Assembly (NCBI GenBank): GCA_018240595.1 | Contig: JAFEFL010000010.1 | Span: 1-64,000 of the forward strand | Direction: 5' to 3' | From: Pseudomonadota bacterium | GTDB taxonomy: Bacteria; Pseudomonadota; Alphaproteobacteria; Rhizobiales; Xanthobacteraceae | Length of the DNA: 64,000 nt | Shown here: positions 53,810 to 61,652 of the stretch, in pieces | How positions within the stretch are numbered: position 1 is the stretch's first letter | Layout: each line of letters opens with the position of its first letter | Notes under the pieces: generated by a model | Databases searched by the model: none | Seen by the model: the letters and a program-made list of their open reading frames with translations, nothing else | Told to the model about the DNA's origin: nothing | Program-made: the position numbers and the translations under genes

Positions 53810-54613
53810 TCATCTCCCCGGTGGTAGTGGAAAGAAGGCGCTGGTGCGCGCCTGGTAGTCGCGGAAGGCCGGTCCGCGCGAGCGCAGCATGTGCGCTTCC
53901 AGCGGCGGAATGCCGGAGACATAAACGAGAAGCCAGTACATGCAGGCCGGCGCCAGCAGCGCCAGCCAGCCCCAGCCGTAGGCGCCGGTGAGGTCGATGG
54001 CGAGCAGCGGATAAGCCAGCCAGCCGAGCCATTCGAAGAAATAGTTCGGATGCCGCGACAGCGACCACAGGCCGGTGTCGCAGACGCGGCCCTTGTTGTT
54101 CGGATCCTCCTTGAAGGCGCGCAACTGGCGATCGGCGACGCCTTCGCCGACGATGGCGGCCGCCATCACGACGAGCGCGGCGACGTCCTGAACGCGGAAC
54201 AGCGGGGCAGGCTGATGCGCGGCGAGAAACACCGCCAGTGCCAGCGGAATCGTGACCCAGGCCTGCTTCTGCAGCAGCCAGAACATCTGGCGCGGCGCAT
54301 CAGTGCCCCATTGCCGCGCCATCTCGGCGTAACGCGGATCGTCGGTGATGCCGGCGCTGCGCTGGGCGATGTGCAGACCAAGGCGGCTCGCCCAGATCGC
54401 GATCATCAGCGCGGCAACGATCTGCCGCGATCCGATCGCATGAAACGGCGCCAGCGCGCTCGCCAGTCCCACGGCGCCGAGGCCGAAGGTCCAGATCGTA
54501 TCGACCCAGCCGGAATTTCCGCTGCGTTGCTGCACCAGCCAGGCGCCGGCCATAATCGCCGATAGAGCCACCGCGATCGACAACAGCGCGATGAGGAACT
54601 GCGCCGCGGTCAT
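53810..54613 (-). CDS. DUF1295 membrane protein (steroid 5-alpha reductase-like C-terminal domain)
   Basis: A 267-residue polytopic membrane protein of the DUF1295 family, related to the C-terminal domain of steroid 5-alpha reductases and isoprenylcysteine methyltransferases. The signature is in the C-terminal half: GLWSLSRHPNYFFEWLGWL and PPLEAHMLRSRGPAFRDYQA, which suggest an NADPH- or SAM-using membrane enzyme acting on lipids. Its stop is two bases before the ATG of the methyltransferase gene, and its ATG overlaps the stop of the hydrolase gene (ATGA at 54613-54610). It should act on fatty acids together with those two. Confidence 0.85.
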   Translation of the reverse strand: MTAAQFLIALLSIAVALSAIMAGAWLVQQRSGNSGWVDTIWTFGLGAVGLASALAPFHAIGSRQIVAALMIAIWASRLGLHIAQRSAGITDDPRYAEMARQWGTDAPRQMFWLLQKQAWVTIPLALAVFLAAHQPAPLFRVQDVAALVVMAAAIVGEGVADRQLRAFKEDPNNKGRVCDTGLWSLSRHPNYFFEWLGWLAYPLLAIDLTGAYGWGWLALLAPACMYWLLVYVSGIPPLEAHMLRSRGPAFRDYQARTSAFFPLPPGR

Positions 54614-55506
54614 GGCTTCGCCGTCCCGCGTGGATTGCGCGCGAAGGCCGCGACCTCGGTGAAGACCGGGGCGAGGAAGCGAAGCAGCGGCGAGAAGGCG
54701 CCGATCAGGCCGAGATGACCGATCCGGGCATAATGCCGTTCCGTCACGGCGCCGCGCAGGCTGCGAATATGCGCGGCGAGGCGCGTGGTGTTGCCGGGGC
54801 TGACGACCTTGTCGCGGCCGGGCGCGATCAGCAGGCTCGGCGGCGCGGCGTCGCCGACATAGCGGATCGGTTGTGTGTCGATGCGATCGGAACCGCCGAA
54901 GATGTCCTGCAGCACCGGATCGACAATGGGCAGGAAATCGTAGGGACCGGCAAGACCCACGAAACCGGCAATATCGCTCCGTGGATTGAGACCGACGCCG
55001 GCGAGCCAGCGTCCGTCGAACGCCAGCATCGCGGCGATATAGGCGCCGGCCGAATGGCCCATCGCCACGATGTGCGCCGGATTGGCGTTCCACCGTGCCG
55101 CATTGTCGCGAATGAAACGTGTCGCCTTGGCGGCGTCCTCGAGGAATTCCGGATAGCGCGCCTGCGGATAGACGCCGTAATCGGGAACGACCGTGACGAT
55201 GCCCTGCGCGGCGAGCGATGCGCCGACAAAGCGGTAGATGTCGCGCGCGCCGCTCTGCCAGCTGCCGCCGTAGAAGAACACAACAGTCGGCGCCGGCGCT
55301 TGCGGCTGATCGGCCGGCGCGTAGACATCGAGCAGGCCGCGCGGGCCGGCGCGATAGGGAATGTCGGCGTGGAGCTGCCAGCCGCGGCGAGGTTGCAGGG
55401 CGTTGAGGAGGTCCGCGGCCGAGAAGCCGCGCGCAGCCCAGCGCTGCAAAATTCCGGCGCGCGGCGTCATCGATGCGGACGTCGTATCGATGATGGGCTG
55501 GCCCAA
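54610..55506 (-). CDS. Alpha/beta hydrolase (esterase/lipase-like)
   Basis: A 298-residue alpha/beta hydrolase. The oxyanion motif is VVFFYGGSWQSG (similar to HGGG of esterase families), the nucleophile is the Ser of MGHSAGAYIAA, and the acid/His pair is likely in APGRDKVVSPG and ARIGHLGLIGA. A likely function is release of acyl groups or cleavage of peroxidised or modified lipids. The 3' end overlaps DUF1295 by four bases (ATGA), and its ATG is 10 bases after the chrR stop. It is the third gene of the RpoE operon. Confidence 0.83.
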   Translation of the reverse strand: MGQPIIDTTSASMTPRAGILQRWAARGFSAADLLNALQPRRGWQLHADIPYRAGPRGLLDVYAPADQPQAPAPTVVFFYGGSWQSGARDIYRFVGASLAAQGIVTVVPDYGVYPQARYPEFLEDAAKATRFIRDNAARWNANPAHIVAMGHSAGAYIAAMLAFDGRWLAGVGLNPRSDIAGFVGLAGPYDFLPIVDPVLQDIFGGSDRIDTQPIRYVGDAAPPSLLIAPGRDKVVSPGNTTRLAAHIRSLRGAVTERHYARIGHLGLIGAFSPLLRFLAPVFTEVAAFARNPRGTAKP

Positions 55507-55516
55507 GGCGCTCCTC

Positions 55517-56152
55517 TCACAGCCGAACGAAGGGATTGAGCAGCGCGCCGATGAAACCGCTCAGTTTGAGCTGGCCTTCGAGCGCGACGAGGCAGATGCA
55601 GGCCATGTCCGTGCCGACGATCGGACGATGCTCGACATCGCCGTCGGCTTCCTCGAAGTCCCCGGCAAAGAAATCGCCGCCCTCGTGATGGAAGGATCCG
55701 ACAAGAATGGAAGTCAGTTCGCTTCCCTCATGCGTGTGCTGTGGCAACCGGGTGCCCGGACCGGCCTTCAGAAGGAAGACGCGGACATTGCCGGACTCCG
55801 GCAGAAGAATAGGGCGCATCTCGACGCCCGGGCCGACCCAGCGCCAGCGCCCCATTTCGTACGGCTTGAGGCAAGCGGGCAAACCCGGCTCGTTGGCCAC
55901 CGGTTTTGCGGGCTGCCGGGAATGCTCTCGGTCAATCCGGGCCAGCGTGCGCGCGAGGGCATGCTCAGACATTGGCGCCGGCGACAGGTCCTCGAGCATG
56001 ACGCCGCCGACCTGCTCGGCGCCACGCACGAAGCGACGGCATGCGGCGCAACGTTCGAGGTGACTTGCAACGACGACGCGCCGCCCGAGATCGAGCGTTC
56101 CTGCGGCATAGGCCGCGAGCGTTTCGTCAGAGGGGTGATGACGAATCGTCAT
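55517..56152 (-). CDS. chrR: Zinc-binding anti-sigma factor ChrR
   Basis: A 211-residue ChrR-type anti-sigma factor. The N-terminal zinc anti-sigma domain carries H6, H31, C35 and C38 (ASHLERCAACRR), at the same positions as in R. sphaeroides ChrR. The C-terminal cupin-like domain keeps H139 and H141 (QHTHEGSE), E145 and H175 (VEHRP), again with the same spacing as the known metal site. ChrR holds RpoE inactive until singlet oxygen or organic hydroperoxide causes its degradation. It overlaps the rpoE stop by four bases (ATGA at 56152-56149), so the two are translated together. All ligands being intact argues that it is functional. Confidence 0.92.
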   Translation of the reverse strand: MTIRHHPSDETLAAYAAGTLDLGRRVVVASHLERCAACRRFVRGAEQVGGVMLEDLSPAPMSEHALARTLARIDREHSRQPAKPVANEPGLPACLKPYEMGRWRWVGPGVEMRPILLPESGNVRVFLLKAGPGTRLPQHTHEGSELTSILVGSFHHEGGDFFAGDFEEADGDVEHRPIVGTDMACICLVALEGQLKLSGFIGALLNPFVRL

Positions 56153-56712
56153 GACAGGTCCCCCACGAGATCGCGCAGTTTCGCCATGGCGATCCTGATG
56201 CGGGATTTCACCGTTCCCAGGGGAATGCCGAGCGTCTGCGCGATCTCGGCATGCGGCTGATCTTCGAAGAAGGACAGTTCAATCACCTTGATCTGCTCGG
56301 GCGGTAGTTGCCGCAATGCATGTCTGACACGTTCGCCACGCTCTGCTTCCGACAGGCTCTCGTCGGGCGCCGCGGCTTCGTCGATCGCATCCGGCAGGTC
56401 GTCGCCGACCGGTACGTCGCGCCACTCCTTACGGAAGCGATCGGTCCGCAGATTGCGTGCGATCGTAAAAATCCACGTTGCAGCCGTTGCCCGCGCCGCA
56501 TCGAAGGTTTCGGCCTTGCGCCAGACGGCGAGCAGGGCTTCCTGCGCCAGTTCATCCGCCAGTCCTTCGTCGGCGCCGGCGCGCAGCAGATAGGCTTTGA
56601 TGCGCGGGGCGAAGTGATCGAACAAAGCGCCGAACGCCGCGCGGTCCCGCTGGCGCGCGACCGCCACGATCATTTGCGAATAATCAAGCGTTGCCAACGG
56701 TTTACCGTCCAT
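56149..56712 (-). CDS. rpoE: ECF sigma factor RpoE (ChrR-partner, ECF11-type)
   Basis: A 187-residue ECF sigma factor paired with ChrR. The region 2 helices lie at about residues 23-95 (AAFGALFDHFAPRIKAYLL, TWIFTIARNLRTDRFRKE), and region 4 with its helix-turn-helix at about 128-180 (PHAEIAQTLGIPLGTVKSRI). The longer frame reaches 56892. A predicted RpoE promoter at 56843-56818 puts the transcription start near 56811, so a start at 56808 would be leaderless. The ATG at 56712 gives an N terminus of the length known for R. sphaeroides RpoE. It would activate its own operon, the divergent operon and the DUF2177 gene. Confidence 0.9.
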   Translation of the reverse strand: MDGKPLATLDYSQMIVAVARQRDRAAFGALFDHFAPRIKAYLLRAGADEGLADELAQEALLAVWRKAETFDAARATAATWIFTIARNLRTDRFRKEWRDVPVGDDLPDAIDEAAAPDESLSEAERGERVRHALRQLPPEQIKVIELSFFEDQPHAEIAQTLGIPLGTVKSRIRIAMAKLRDLVGDLS

Positions 56713-56817
56713 TGCCGCATCCGTCAGCCGCGCCCGCGCCGGCCGCAGCGACGGTGCCAGGGTTCGAAAGTTGCGGGCCGTGGGGGAGGCAAGCCGGAGC
56801 GCGCTCATATGACCCCC

Positions 56818-56843
56818 TACGGCCGAACGCTGATTTTGGATCA
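56818..56843 (-). promoter_or_regulatory. Predicted RpoE promoter of the rpoE-chrR operon
   Basis: On the minus strand TGATCC (56843-56838) and CGTA (56821-56818) are 16 bases apart. The -35 hexamer forms an inverted repeat with the -35 of the divergent promoter: TTGGATCA, 11 bases, TGATCCAA (56836-56862). The pattern fits the ECF11-type consensus as I recall it. It gives rpoE autoregulation. Confidence 0.75.
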
Positions 56844-56854
56844 CGCCGGGGCAG

Positions 56855-56880
56855 TGATCCAAGCCCGCTCCTGACGCGTA
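56855..56880 (+). promoter_or_regulatory. Predicted RpoE promoter of the oxidoreductase-DUF1365-cfa operon
   Basis: TGATCC (56855-56860) and CGTA (56877-56880) are 16 bases apart, the same as in the divergent promoter. The expected transcription start is near 56887, about 50 bases before the oxidoreductase ATG at 56937, which has GGAG at 56927-56930. Confidence 0.75.
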
Positions 56881-56936
56881 CCTCCAGAACACGCAACCGG
56901 GGTTCCCGCAGCGGCGGAGCGAGGACGGAGAGTGCC

Positions 56937-58268
56937 ATGACCGGTGAACCTCGATTGAAAATCGCCGTGATCGGGACCGGCATCTCCGGTATGTCGGCGG
57001 CCTGGCTCCTGAACCTCGGTCATGAAGTGACTGTGTATGAACGGGCGGGGCGGCCGGGCGGCCATTCCAATACGGTCGATGCTTCAGGCATTCCAGTCGA
57101 TACGGGGTTCATTGTCTATAACCCTCTCAATTACCCCAACCTGGCGGCGCTGTTCGACCATCTCGGCGTGCCGACCAAACCGTCGGACATGTCGTTCGGC
57201 GTCTCGCTAGACGCCGGCGATCTGGAATATTCCGGCAGCGATCTTGCCGGCCTGTTCGCGCAGAAGCGCAACCTGCTGCGGCCGCGCTTCCTGTCGATGC
57301 TGCGCGACCTGACGCGCTTCTATCGCGACGCGCCGGCCGCTGCGGCCGCGCTGGCCGATCCGGCCATTACGCTCGGCGACTATCTGCGTCAGGGCGGTTA
57401 CGGCGAAGCCTTCTGCCGCGATCACCTTCTGCCGATGGCCGCGGCGATCTGGTCGGCGCCGCCGCAACAGATGCTCGATTATCCGGCCGCAGCCTTCATT
57501 CGCTTTCATGCCAATCACGGCCTCTTGCAGATCGCGGACCGCCCCGAATGGCGCACCGTGGATGGCGGCAGCAAGGTCTATGTAAAAAAACTGACCGCAG
57601 GGTTTGCCGACCGTATCCGGCTCGATTGCGGTGCGGTGTCGGTACGCCGCAGTACGGGCGGCGTGCTTGTGCGCGACGGCAAGGGCAGGGTCGAACGTTT
57701 CGATCACGTCGTGCTGGCCTCGCACGCCGATCAGTCGCTGGGGTTGCTCGAGGATGCCGACGAGACCGAGCGCCGCCTGCTCGGTGCGTTCCGCTATAGC
57801 CATAATCTTGCAGTCCTGCACACCGATGCGCGCTTCATGCCGAAGCGGCGCGCGGCCTGGTCGAGCTGGAATTTCATCGGCGATCGCAGCAGCGATGCCG
57901 GCGTCTGCGTGACCTATTGGATGAACCGGCTGCAGTCTCTCGCCGCAGCGCCGGACATGTTCGTTACGCTCAATCCGCCCGAGCCGCCGCACGCCGGCAC
58001 GCTGCTGCACAGTGAGGTGTATGAGCACCCGATGTTCGACACTGCGGCAATCCGCGCGCAATCGGAGCTTTGGTCGCTGCAGGGGCGAGGCAACACGTGG
58101 TTCTGCGGCGCCTATTTCGGCGCCGGTTTCCACGAGGATGGTCTGCAGGCGGGGCTCGCGGTCGCCGAAGCTCTCGGCGGCGTACGCCGGCCCTGGCGTG
58201 TCGCCAACGAGTCCGGCCGCATCCATCTGCCGTCGCGATGCGCACCGAACGCCGCGGAGATGGCGTAA
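56937..58268 (+). CDS. FAD-dependent NAD(P)-binding oxidoreductase (amine-oxidase-like)
   Basis: A 443-residue flavoprotein. The N-terminal dinucleotide-binding motif IAVIGTGISGMSAAWLLN (about residues 10-27) and the following VTVYERAGRPGGHSNTVDAS place it in the phytoene-desaturase/amine-oxidase superfamily. The C-terminal part has WFCGAYFGAGFHEDGLQAGL, the second flavin-contact motif. In R. sphaeroides and many proteobacteria an equivalent gene lies with DUF1365 and cfa under RpoE control. A likely job is desaturation or oxidation of an acyl chain. The ATG at 56937 has GGAG six bases upstream. Its stop overlaps the DUF1365 start (TAATG at 58266-58270). Confidence 0.87.
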   Translation: MTGEPRLKIAVIGTGISGMSAAWLLNLGHEVTVYERAGRPGGHSNTVDASGIPVDTGFIVYNPLNYPNLAALFDHLGVPTKPSDMSFGVSLDAGDLEYSGSDLAGLFAQKRNLLRPRFLSMLRDLTRFYRDAPAAAAALADPAITLGDYLRQGGYGEAFCRDHLLPMAAAIWSAPPQQMLDYPAAAFIRFHANHGLLQIADRPEWRTVDGGSKVYVKKLTAGFADRIRLDCGAVSVRRSTGGVLVRDGKGRVERFDHVVLASHADQSLGLLEDADETERRLLGAFRYSHNLAVLHTDARFMPKRRAAWSSWNFIGDRSSDAGVCVTYWMNRLQSLAAAPDMFVTLNPPEPPHAGTLLHSEVYEHPMFDTAAIRAQSELWSLQGRGNTWFCGAYFGAGFHEDGLQAGLAVAEALGGVRRPWRVANESGRIHLPSRCAPNAAEMA

Positions 58269-59071
58269 TGACGTCCACCCAGCCTTTACGGTCGGCACTC
58301 TATCTCGGCTCGGTGATGCACCGGCGGTTGTCGCCGCGCCGCCATCGCCTGCGCTATCGCGCTTTCTGGATGCTGATCGACCTCGACGAAACCGGCGCGC
58401 TGAGCGAGCGCCTCGCGCTGTTCTCGCGCAATCGCTTCAACTTATTCAGCTTCCATGACGCCGATCACGGCGATGGAGGGCCCGCATCGCTACGAGCCTA
58501 TGTCGACCGCACACTGTCGGAGCATAATGTGGATTGTCGCGGCGGCCGCATTGCATTGCTCTGCATGCCGCGCATTCTCGGCTACGTGTTCAACCCGCTC
58601 AGCATCTATTTCTGCCATCGCGCCGACGGTTCGCTCGCGGCCCTGCTCTACGAAGTGCGTAACACTTTCGGTGAAATGCATAGCTATTTGTTGCCGGTGT
58701 CCGGTGACGCGCCGCTGGTGCATCAGCATTGCGCCAAGGAATTCTATGTCTCGCCATTCCTCGGCATGGATATGACCTATGACTTCCGCGTCGCGCCGCC
58801 CGGCGAGCGCATTTCCGTGGTCGTGGCCGCCGACGACAAGCGCGGCCCCGTGCTGGTCGCCTCGCTGAGCGGGGAGCGCCGGGCACTGACTGACAGGGCG
58901 CTGGCCGCGATCTTCGTCAGCCTGCCGCTGATGACGCTGAAGGTGATGGCGGCGATTCATTGGGAAGCGCTGAAAATCTGGTGGAAAGGCATGCGGCTTT
59001 ATCCGCGGCCGCCGGCGCCGCGACAGGCGGTCACGGCGGGGCCGGTTCCAGGGGGCGGGGATAGACGATGA
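58268..59071 (+). CDS. DUF1365 domain-containing protein
   Basis: A 267-residue protein of the DUF1365 family. Signatures are GSVMHRRLSPRRHRLRYRAF at the N terminus, CMPRILGYVFNPLSIYFCHR in the middle and FYVSPFLGMDMTYDF. Its function is unproven, but it co-occurs tightly with cyclopropane-type methyltransferases, so it probably helps in lipid modification. Start and stop both overlap the neighbours: TAATG at its start, ATGA at 59068-59071 with the cfa-like gene. The three genes form a translationally coupled operon. Confidence 0.9.
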   Translation: MTSTQPLRSALYLGSVMHRRLSPRRHRLRYRAFWMLIDLDETGALSERLALFSRNRFNLFSFHDADHGDGGPASLRAYVDRTLSEHNVDCRGGRIALLCMPRILGYVFNPLSIYFCHRADGSLAALLYEVRNTFGEMHSYLLPVSGDAPLVHQHCAKEFYVSPFLGMDMTYDFRVAPPGERISVVVAADDKRGPVLVASLSGERRALTDRALAAIFVSLPLMTLKVMAAIHWEALKIWWKGMRLYPRPPAPRQAVTAGPVPGGGDRR

Positions 59072-60273
59072 GCTCTTTCGATGCTGCCGATCCTGTAGTG
59101 GCCGCGCCGCGGTTCGCGGGGCGCCTGGTTCGTGCGCTGGCGCCGCGGATCTCGTTCGGTTCGCTCCGGGTGGTCACGCCCGCCGGCGAGCGCGTCGATT
59201 TGCGCGGGCCGCTCGCCGGGCCGGAAGCGGTGCTGGTGCTCAATCGCTGGCGCGGGCTTTGGCGTCTCATCCGGGGCGGCGAAATCGGCTTTGCCGAGGC
59301 CTTCATCGAAGGCGACTGGACGTCGCCCGATCTGACGCGCCTTCTGGAATGGGCGCTGCGCAATGAGCAAGCATCGGGCACCTATCGTGGGCACATCGGA
59401 GCCCGGCTCATGCGTCGCCTCGCGCACGGTTTGCGCGCCAACACCAGGAAGGGCAGCCGCCGCAACATCGCGGCGCATTACGATCTCGGCAACGACTTCT
59501 ATAGGCTTTGGCTCGACGACAGCATGAGCTATTCGTCCGCGCTCTATGCGGCGGCGGATGAGACGCTGGAGCAGGCGCAGCAGCGCAAGCTCGATCGCAT
59601 CGTCGCCTTGCTCGACAATCCTGACGGTACGAGCGTGCTGGAGATCGGCTTCGGCTGGGGCGGCGTGCTGGAACGGCTGATCGGCGCGCATCGCTGCCGC
59701 ATGACCGGCCTGACCCTGTCGACCGAGCAACTCGCCTTCTCGAAGGCCCGGCTCGGACGGCTCGGCCTGTCCGATGCGGCGGATTTGCGGCTGCAAGACT
59801 ATCGCGATGTCGAGGGCCCATTCGATCGCATCGTGTCGATCGAAATGCTGGAGGCGGTCGGTGAGCGGTACTGGCCGGTCTATTTCGATAAACTTCGCGC
59901 CAGTCTGAAGCCGGGTGGCACCTGCGTGCTGCAGGTCATTACGATCGATGAAAGCCGGTTCGCCGATTACCGCGCCAATCCCGATTTCATCCAGGCCTAT
60001 ATTTTCCCGGGCGGGATGCTGCCGACCAAATCGGCGGTGCGGGAGGCGGCGACGGCCGCCGGGTTCACCCTCGGCACCGAGCAAACCTTCGGCCTGTCCT
60101 ACGCCCGCACGTTGCGCGAATGGCGGGAGCGCTTCCTCGCCGGCGGCCGCGATATCGCGGCGCTCGGTCTCGACGAGCGCTTCCGCCGCATGTGGGAGTA
60201 TTACCTCGCCTATTGCGAGGCGGGCTTCCTGTGCGGCTCGGTCGATGTGAGCCTGTTCCAGTTGCGCGGCTGA
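59068..60273 (+). CDS. Cyclopropane-fatty-acyl-phospholipid synthase-like methyltransferase
   Basis: A 401-residue enzyme of the cyclopropane fatty acid synthase family, which transfers a methylene or methyl group from SAM to unsaturated acyl chains in phospholipids. The N-terminal domain (about 20-110) is followed by NIAAHYDLGNDFYRLWLDDS, the SAM site VLEIGFGWGGVLERL and the C-terminal hallmarks EMLEAVGERYWPVYF and FIQAYIFPGGMLPT. It is the last gene of the FAD-oxidoreductase operon. It differs from the short methyltransferase on the minus strand, so each may act at a different step. Product could be cyclopropane, methyl-branched or furan fatty acid; the sequence alone cannot decide. Confidence 0.9.
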   Translation: MSSFDAADPVVAAPRFAGRLVRALAPRISFGSLRVVTPAGERVDLRGPLAGPEAVLVLNRWRGLWRLIRGGEIGFAEAFIEGDWTSPDLTRLLEWALRNEQASGTYRGHIGARLMRRLAHGLRANTRKGSRRNIAAHYDLGNDFYRLWLDDSMSYSSALYAAADETLEQAQQRKLDRIVALLDNPDGTSVLEIGFGWGGVLERLIGAHRCRMTGLTLSTEQLAFSKARLGRLGLSDAADLRLQDYRDVEGPFDRIVSIEMLEAVGERYWPVYFDKLRASLKPGGTCVLQVITIDESRFADYRANPDFIQAYIFPGGMLPTKSAVREAATAAGFTLGTEQTFGLSYARTLREWRERFLAGGRDIAALGLDERFRRMWEYYLAYCEAGFLCGSVDVSLFQLRG

Positions 60274-60364
60274 CGGCCGCGCATCGAGGCACCTTTTCGA
60301 ACGGCATCTATCGCGGCGACATGGTGCGCATCGAGATGAAGCTGCGCTGACGGCGCGTGAAGGC

Positions 60365-61069
60365 CTATCCCTGCCTGGCCTCGAAGGCGGCGAGGGCATG
60401 TTGGCGCATGCCGCTGACCGGCTCGGCCGGCTGCCGCGCGCGCTCGTCGATGCTGATCAACGCATCGCGCTCCTTAAGCGATGACAGATGCGGGCCGAGG
60501 TCGCGCAGCAGGCCGTCGGTGACGCCATAGAGCCAGCCGTGCAGATGCAGTTTCTGGCCGCGGTTCCAGGCCTTCTCCACTGTCGGGATCGCGGCGATCC
60601 GGCGCACCTGCATCTCGACATTGAGTTCACACATGCGGTTGATGCGCGCTTCCGGATCGGCAATGGCGTCGAACAGGCCGCGGTGCTTGCGATACAGCAT
60701 GGTGATCGGCTGCAGCCAGTGATCGACCAGCGCCGTACGCTCGTCGCCGAGCGCGCGCTGGATGCCGCCGCAGCCGTAATGGCCGCAGACGATCACGTGT
60801 TCGACATGCAGAATCTCGATGGCATATTCGAGCACCGAGAGCAGGTTCATGTCGCTGGTGTGCACCATGTTGGCGATATTACGCTGGACGAACACCTCGC
60901 CGGGATCGAGGCCGAGCACGTCGTTGGCGGTGACGCGGCTGTCGGAGCAGCCGATCCACAACAGCTTCGGGTTCTGGATGCCGGCCATGCGCACGAAATA
61001 GCCGGGATCGTCGCGGGTCTTGGCCTGCGCCCAGGCGACGTTGCGATCGAACAGGTGTTCGAGGCACAT
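60365..61069 (-). CDS. can: Beta-class carbonic anhydrase
   Basis: A 234-residue beta-carbonic anhydrase. Zinc ligands are C41 and D43 in IGCSDSR and H97 and C100 in CGHYGCGG. The N-terminal helix LFDRNVAWAQAKTRDDPGYF is the usual dimerisation arm. It interconverts CO2 and bicarbonate. It begins only 4 bases after the stop of the DUF2478 gene on the same strand, so it appears to be the last gene of the nar operon. This is unusual, since can genes are mostly monocistronic. Why nitrate respiration would need it is inference (bicarbonate supply at low oxygen, or chance). Confidence 0.92.
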   Translation of the reverse strand: MCLEHLFDRNVAWAQAKTRDDPGYFVRMAGIQNPKLLWIGCSDSRVTANDVLGLDPGEVFVQRNIANMVHTSDMNLLSVLEYAIEILHVEHVIVCGHYGCGGIQRALGDERTALVDHWLQPITMLYRKHRGLFDAIADPEARINRMCELNVEMQVRRIAAIPTVEKAWNRGQKLHLHGWLYGVTDGLLRDLGPHLSSLKERDALISIDERARQPAEPVSGMRQHALAAFEARQG

Positions 61070-61073
61070 GGCG

Positions 61074-61643
61074 CTACTGCCTCAGACTGTCTCGCGTTGG
61101 AAGCCGGCGCCCATTCTTGCACGTCGCCAGGCCTCGGGCCGCCAGCCATTGCTCGATCGCGCCCGCAGACACTTCGCATTCGTCGGCGAGACCGTTGACG
61201 AAATATCGCCACTGGTCGAGGTTGCGGTAGGGCACGCCGACGATCAGCGGAATATCGAGCAGCGCCGCGTGACCGATGAGGTCGCGCAGGCCGCCGCCTT
61301 CGGCTTCGACCTTGCCGAACTTGTTGAGGACGATCAGGTCGAGATCCTGATCGAGGACGGCGACCAGCAGGCCGGCGGCATCCGTGAGCCGGCTGTGATC
61401 GAGCCGGCAGCCGCGCGCCGCCGGGCCGCGAACTTCCGACAGTTGGAATTTGGTGCGCGTGTACAGTTCCTCGACCGCCATGTCGCATTTGGTTCGGCCG
61501 GGGACGTCGGTGTTGATCTGCACCAGGCCGGCGATCTTGACGCCGTCCTCGCGCAGCCGGAACGCGGTGGCGGCGATCAGCCGGTCGGCGGCAAAGCCGT
61601 CGGAGTAGGTCACGGCGAGCAGGTTGGAGAAGCGCGCGGCCAT
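61074..61643 (-). CDS. DUF2478 domain protein (nar-associated)
   Basis: A 189-residue protein of the DUF2478 family. The pattern LLAVTYSDGFAADRLIAATA at the N terminus and LDQDLDLIVLNKFGKVEAEG in the middle, followed by DLIGHAALLDIPLIVGVPY, suggest a nucleotide-binding or cofactor-handling fold. The family is often found with molybdenum cofactor or nitrate reductase genes. Here it lies between a small protein gene and the carbonic anhydrase gene. The function is not established. Confidence 0.8.
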   Translation of the reverse strand: MAARFSNLLAVTYSDGFAADRLIAATAFRLREDGVKIAGLVQINTDVPGRTKCDMAVEELYTRTKFQLSEVRGPAARGCRLDHSRLTDAAGLLVAVLDQDLDLIVLNKFGKVEAEGGGLRDLIGHAALLDIPLIVGVPYRNLDQWRYFVNGLADECEVSAGAIEQWLAARGLATCKNGRRLPTRDSLRQ

Positions 61644-61652
61644 GACGCGATC

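Noticed and set aside
60290..60350. Short plus-strand tail reading TFSNGIYRGDMVRIEMKLR after the cfa-like gene
   Set aside because: It could be the remnant of another gene, but it is too short to assign and has no start or ribosome-binding site.
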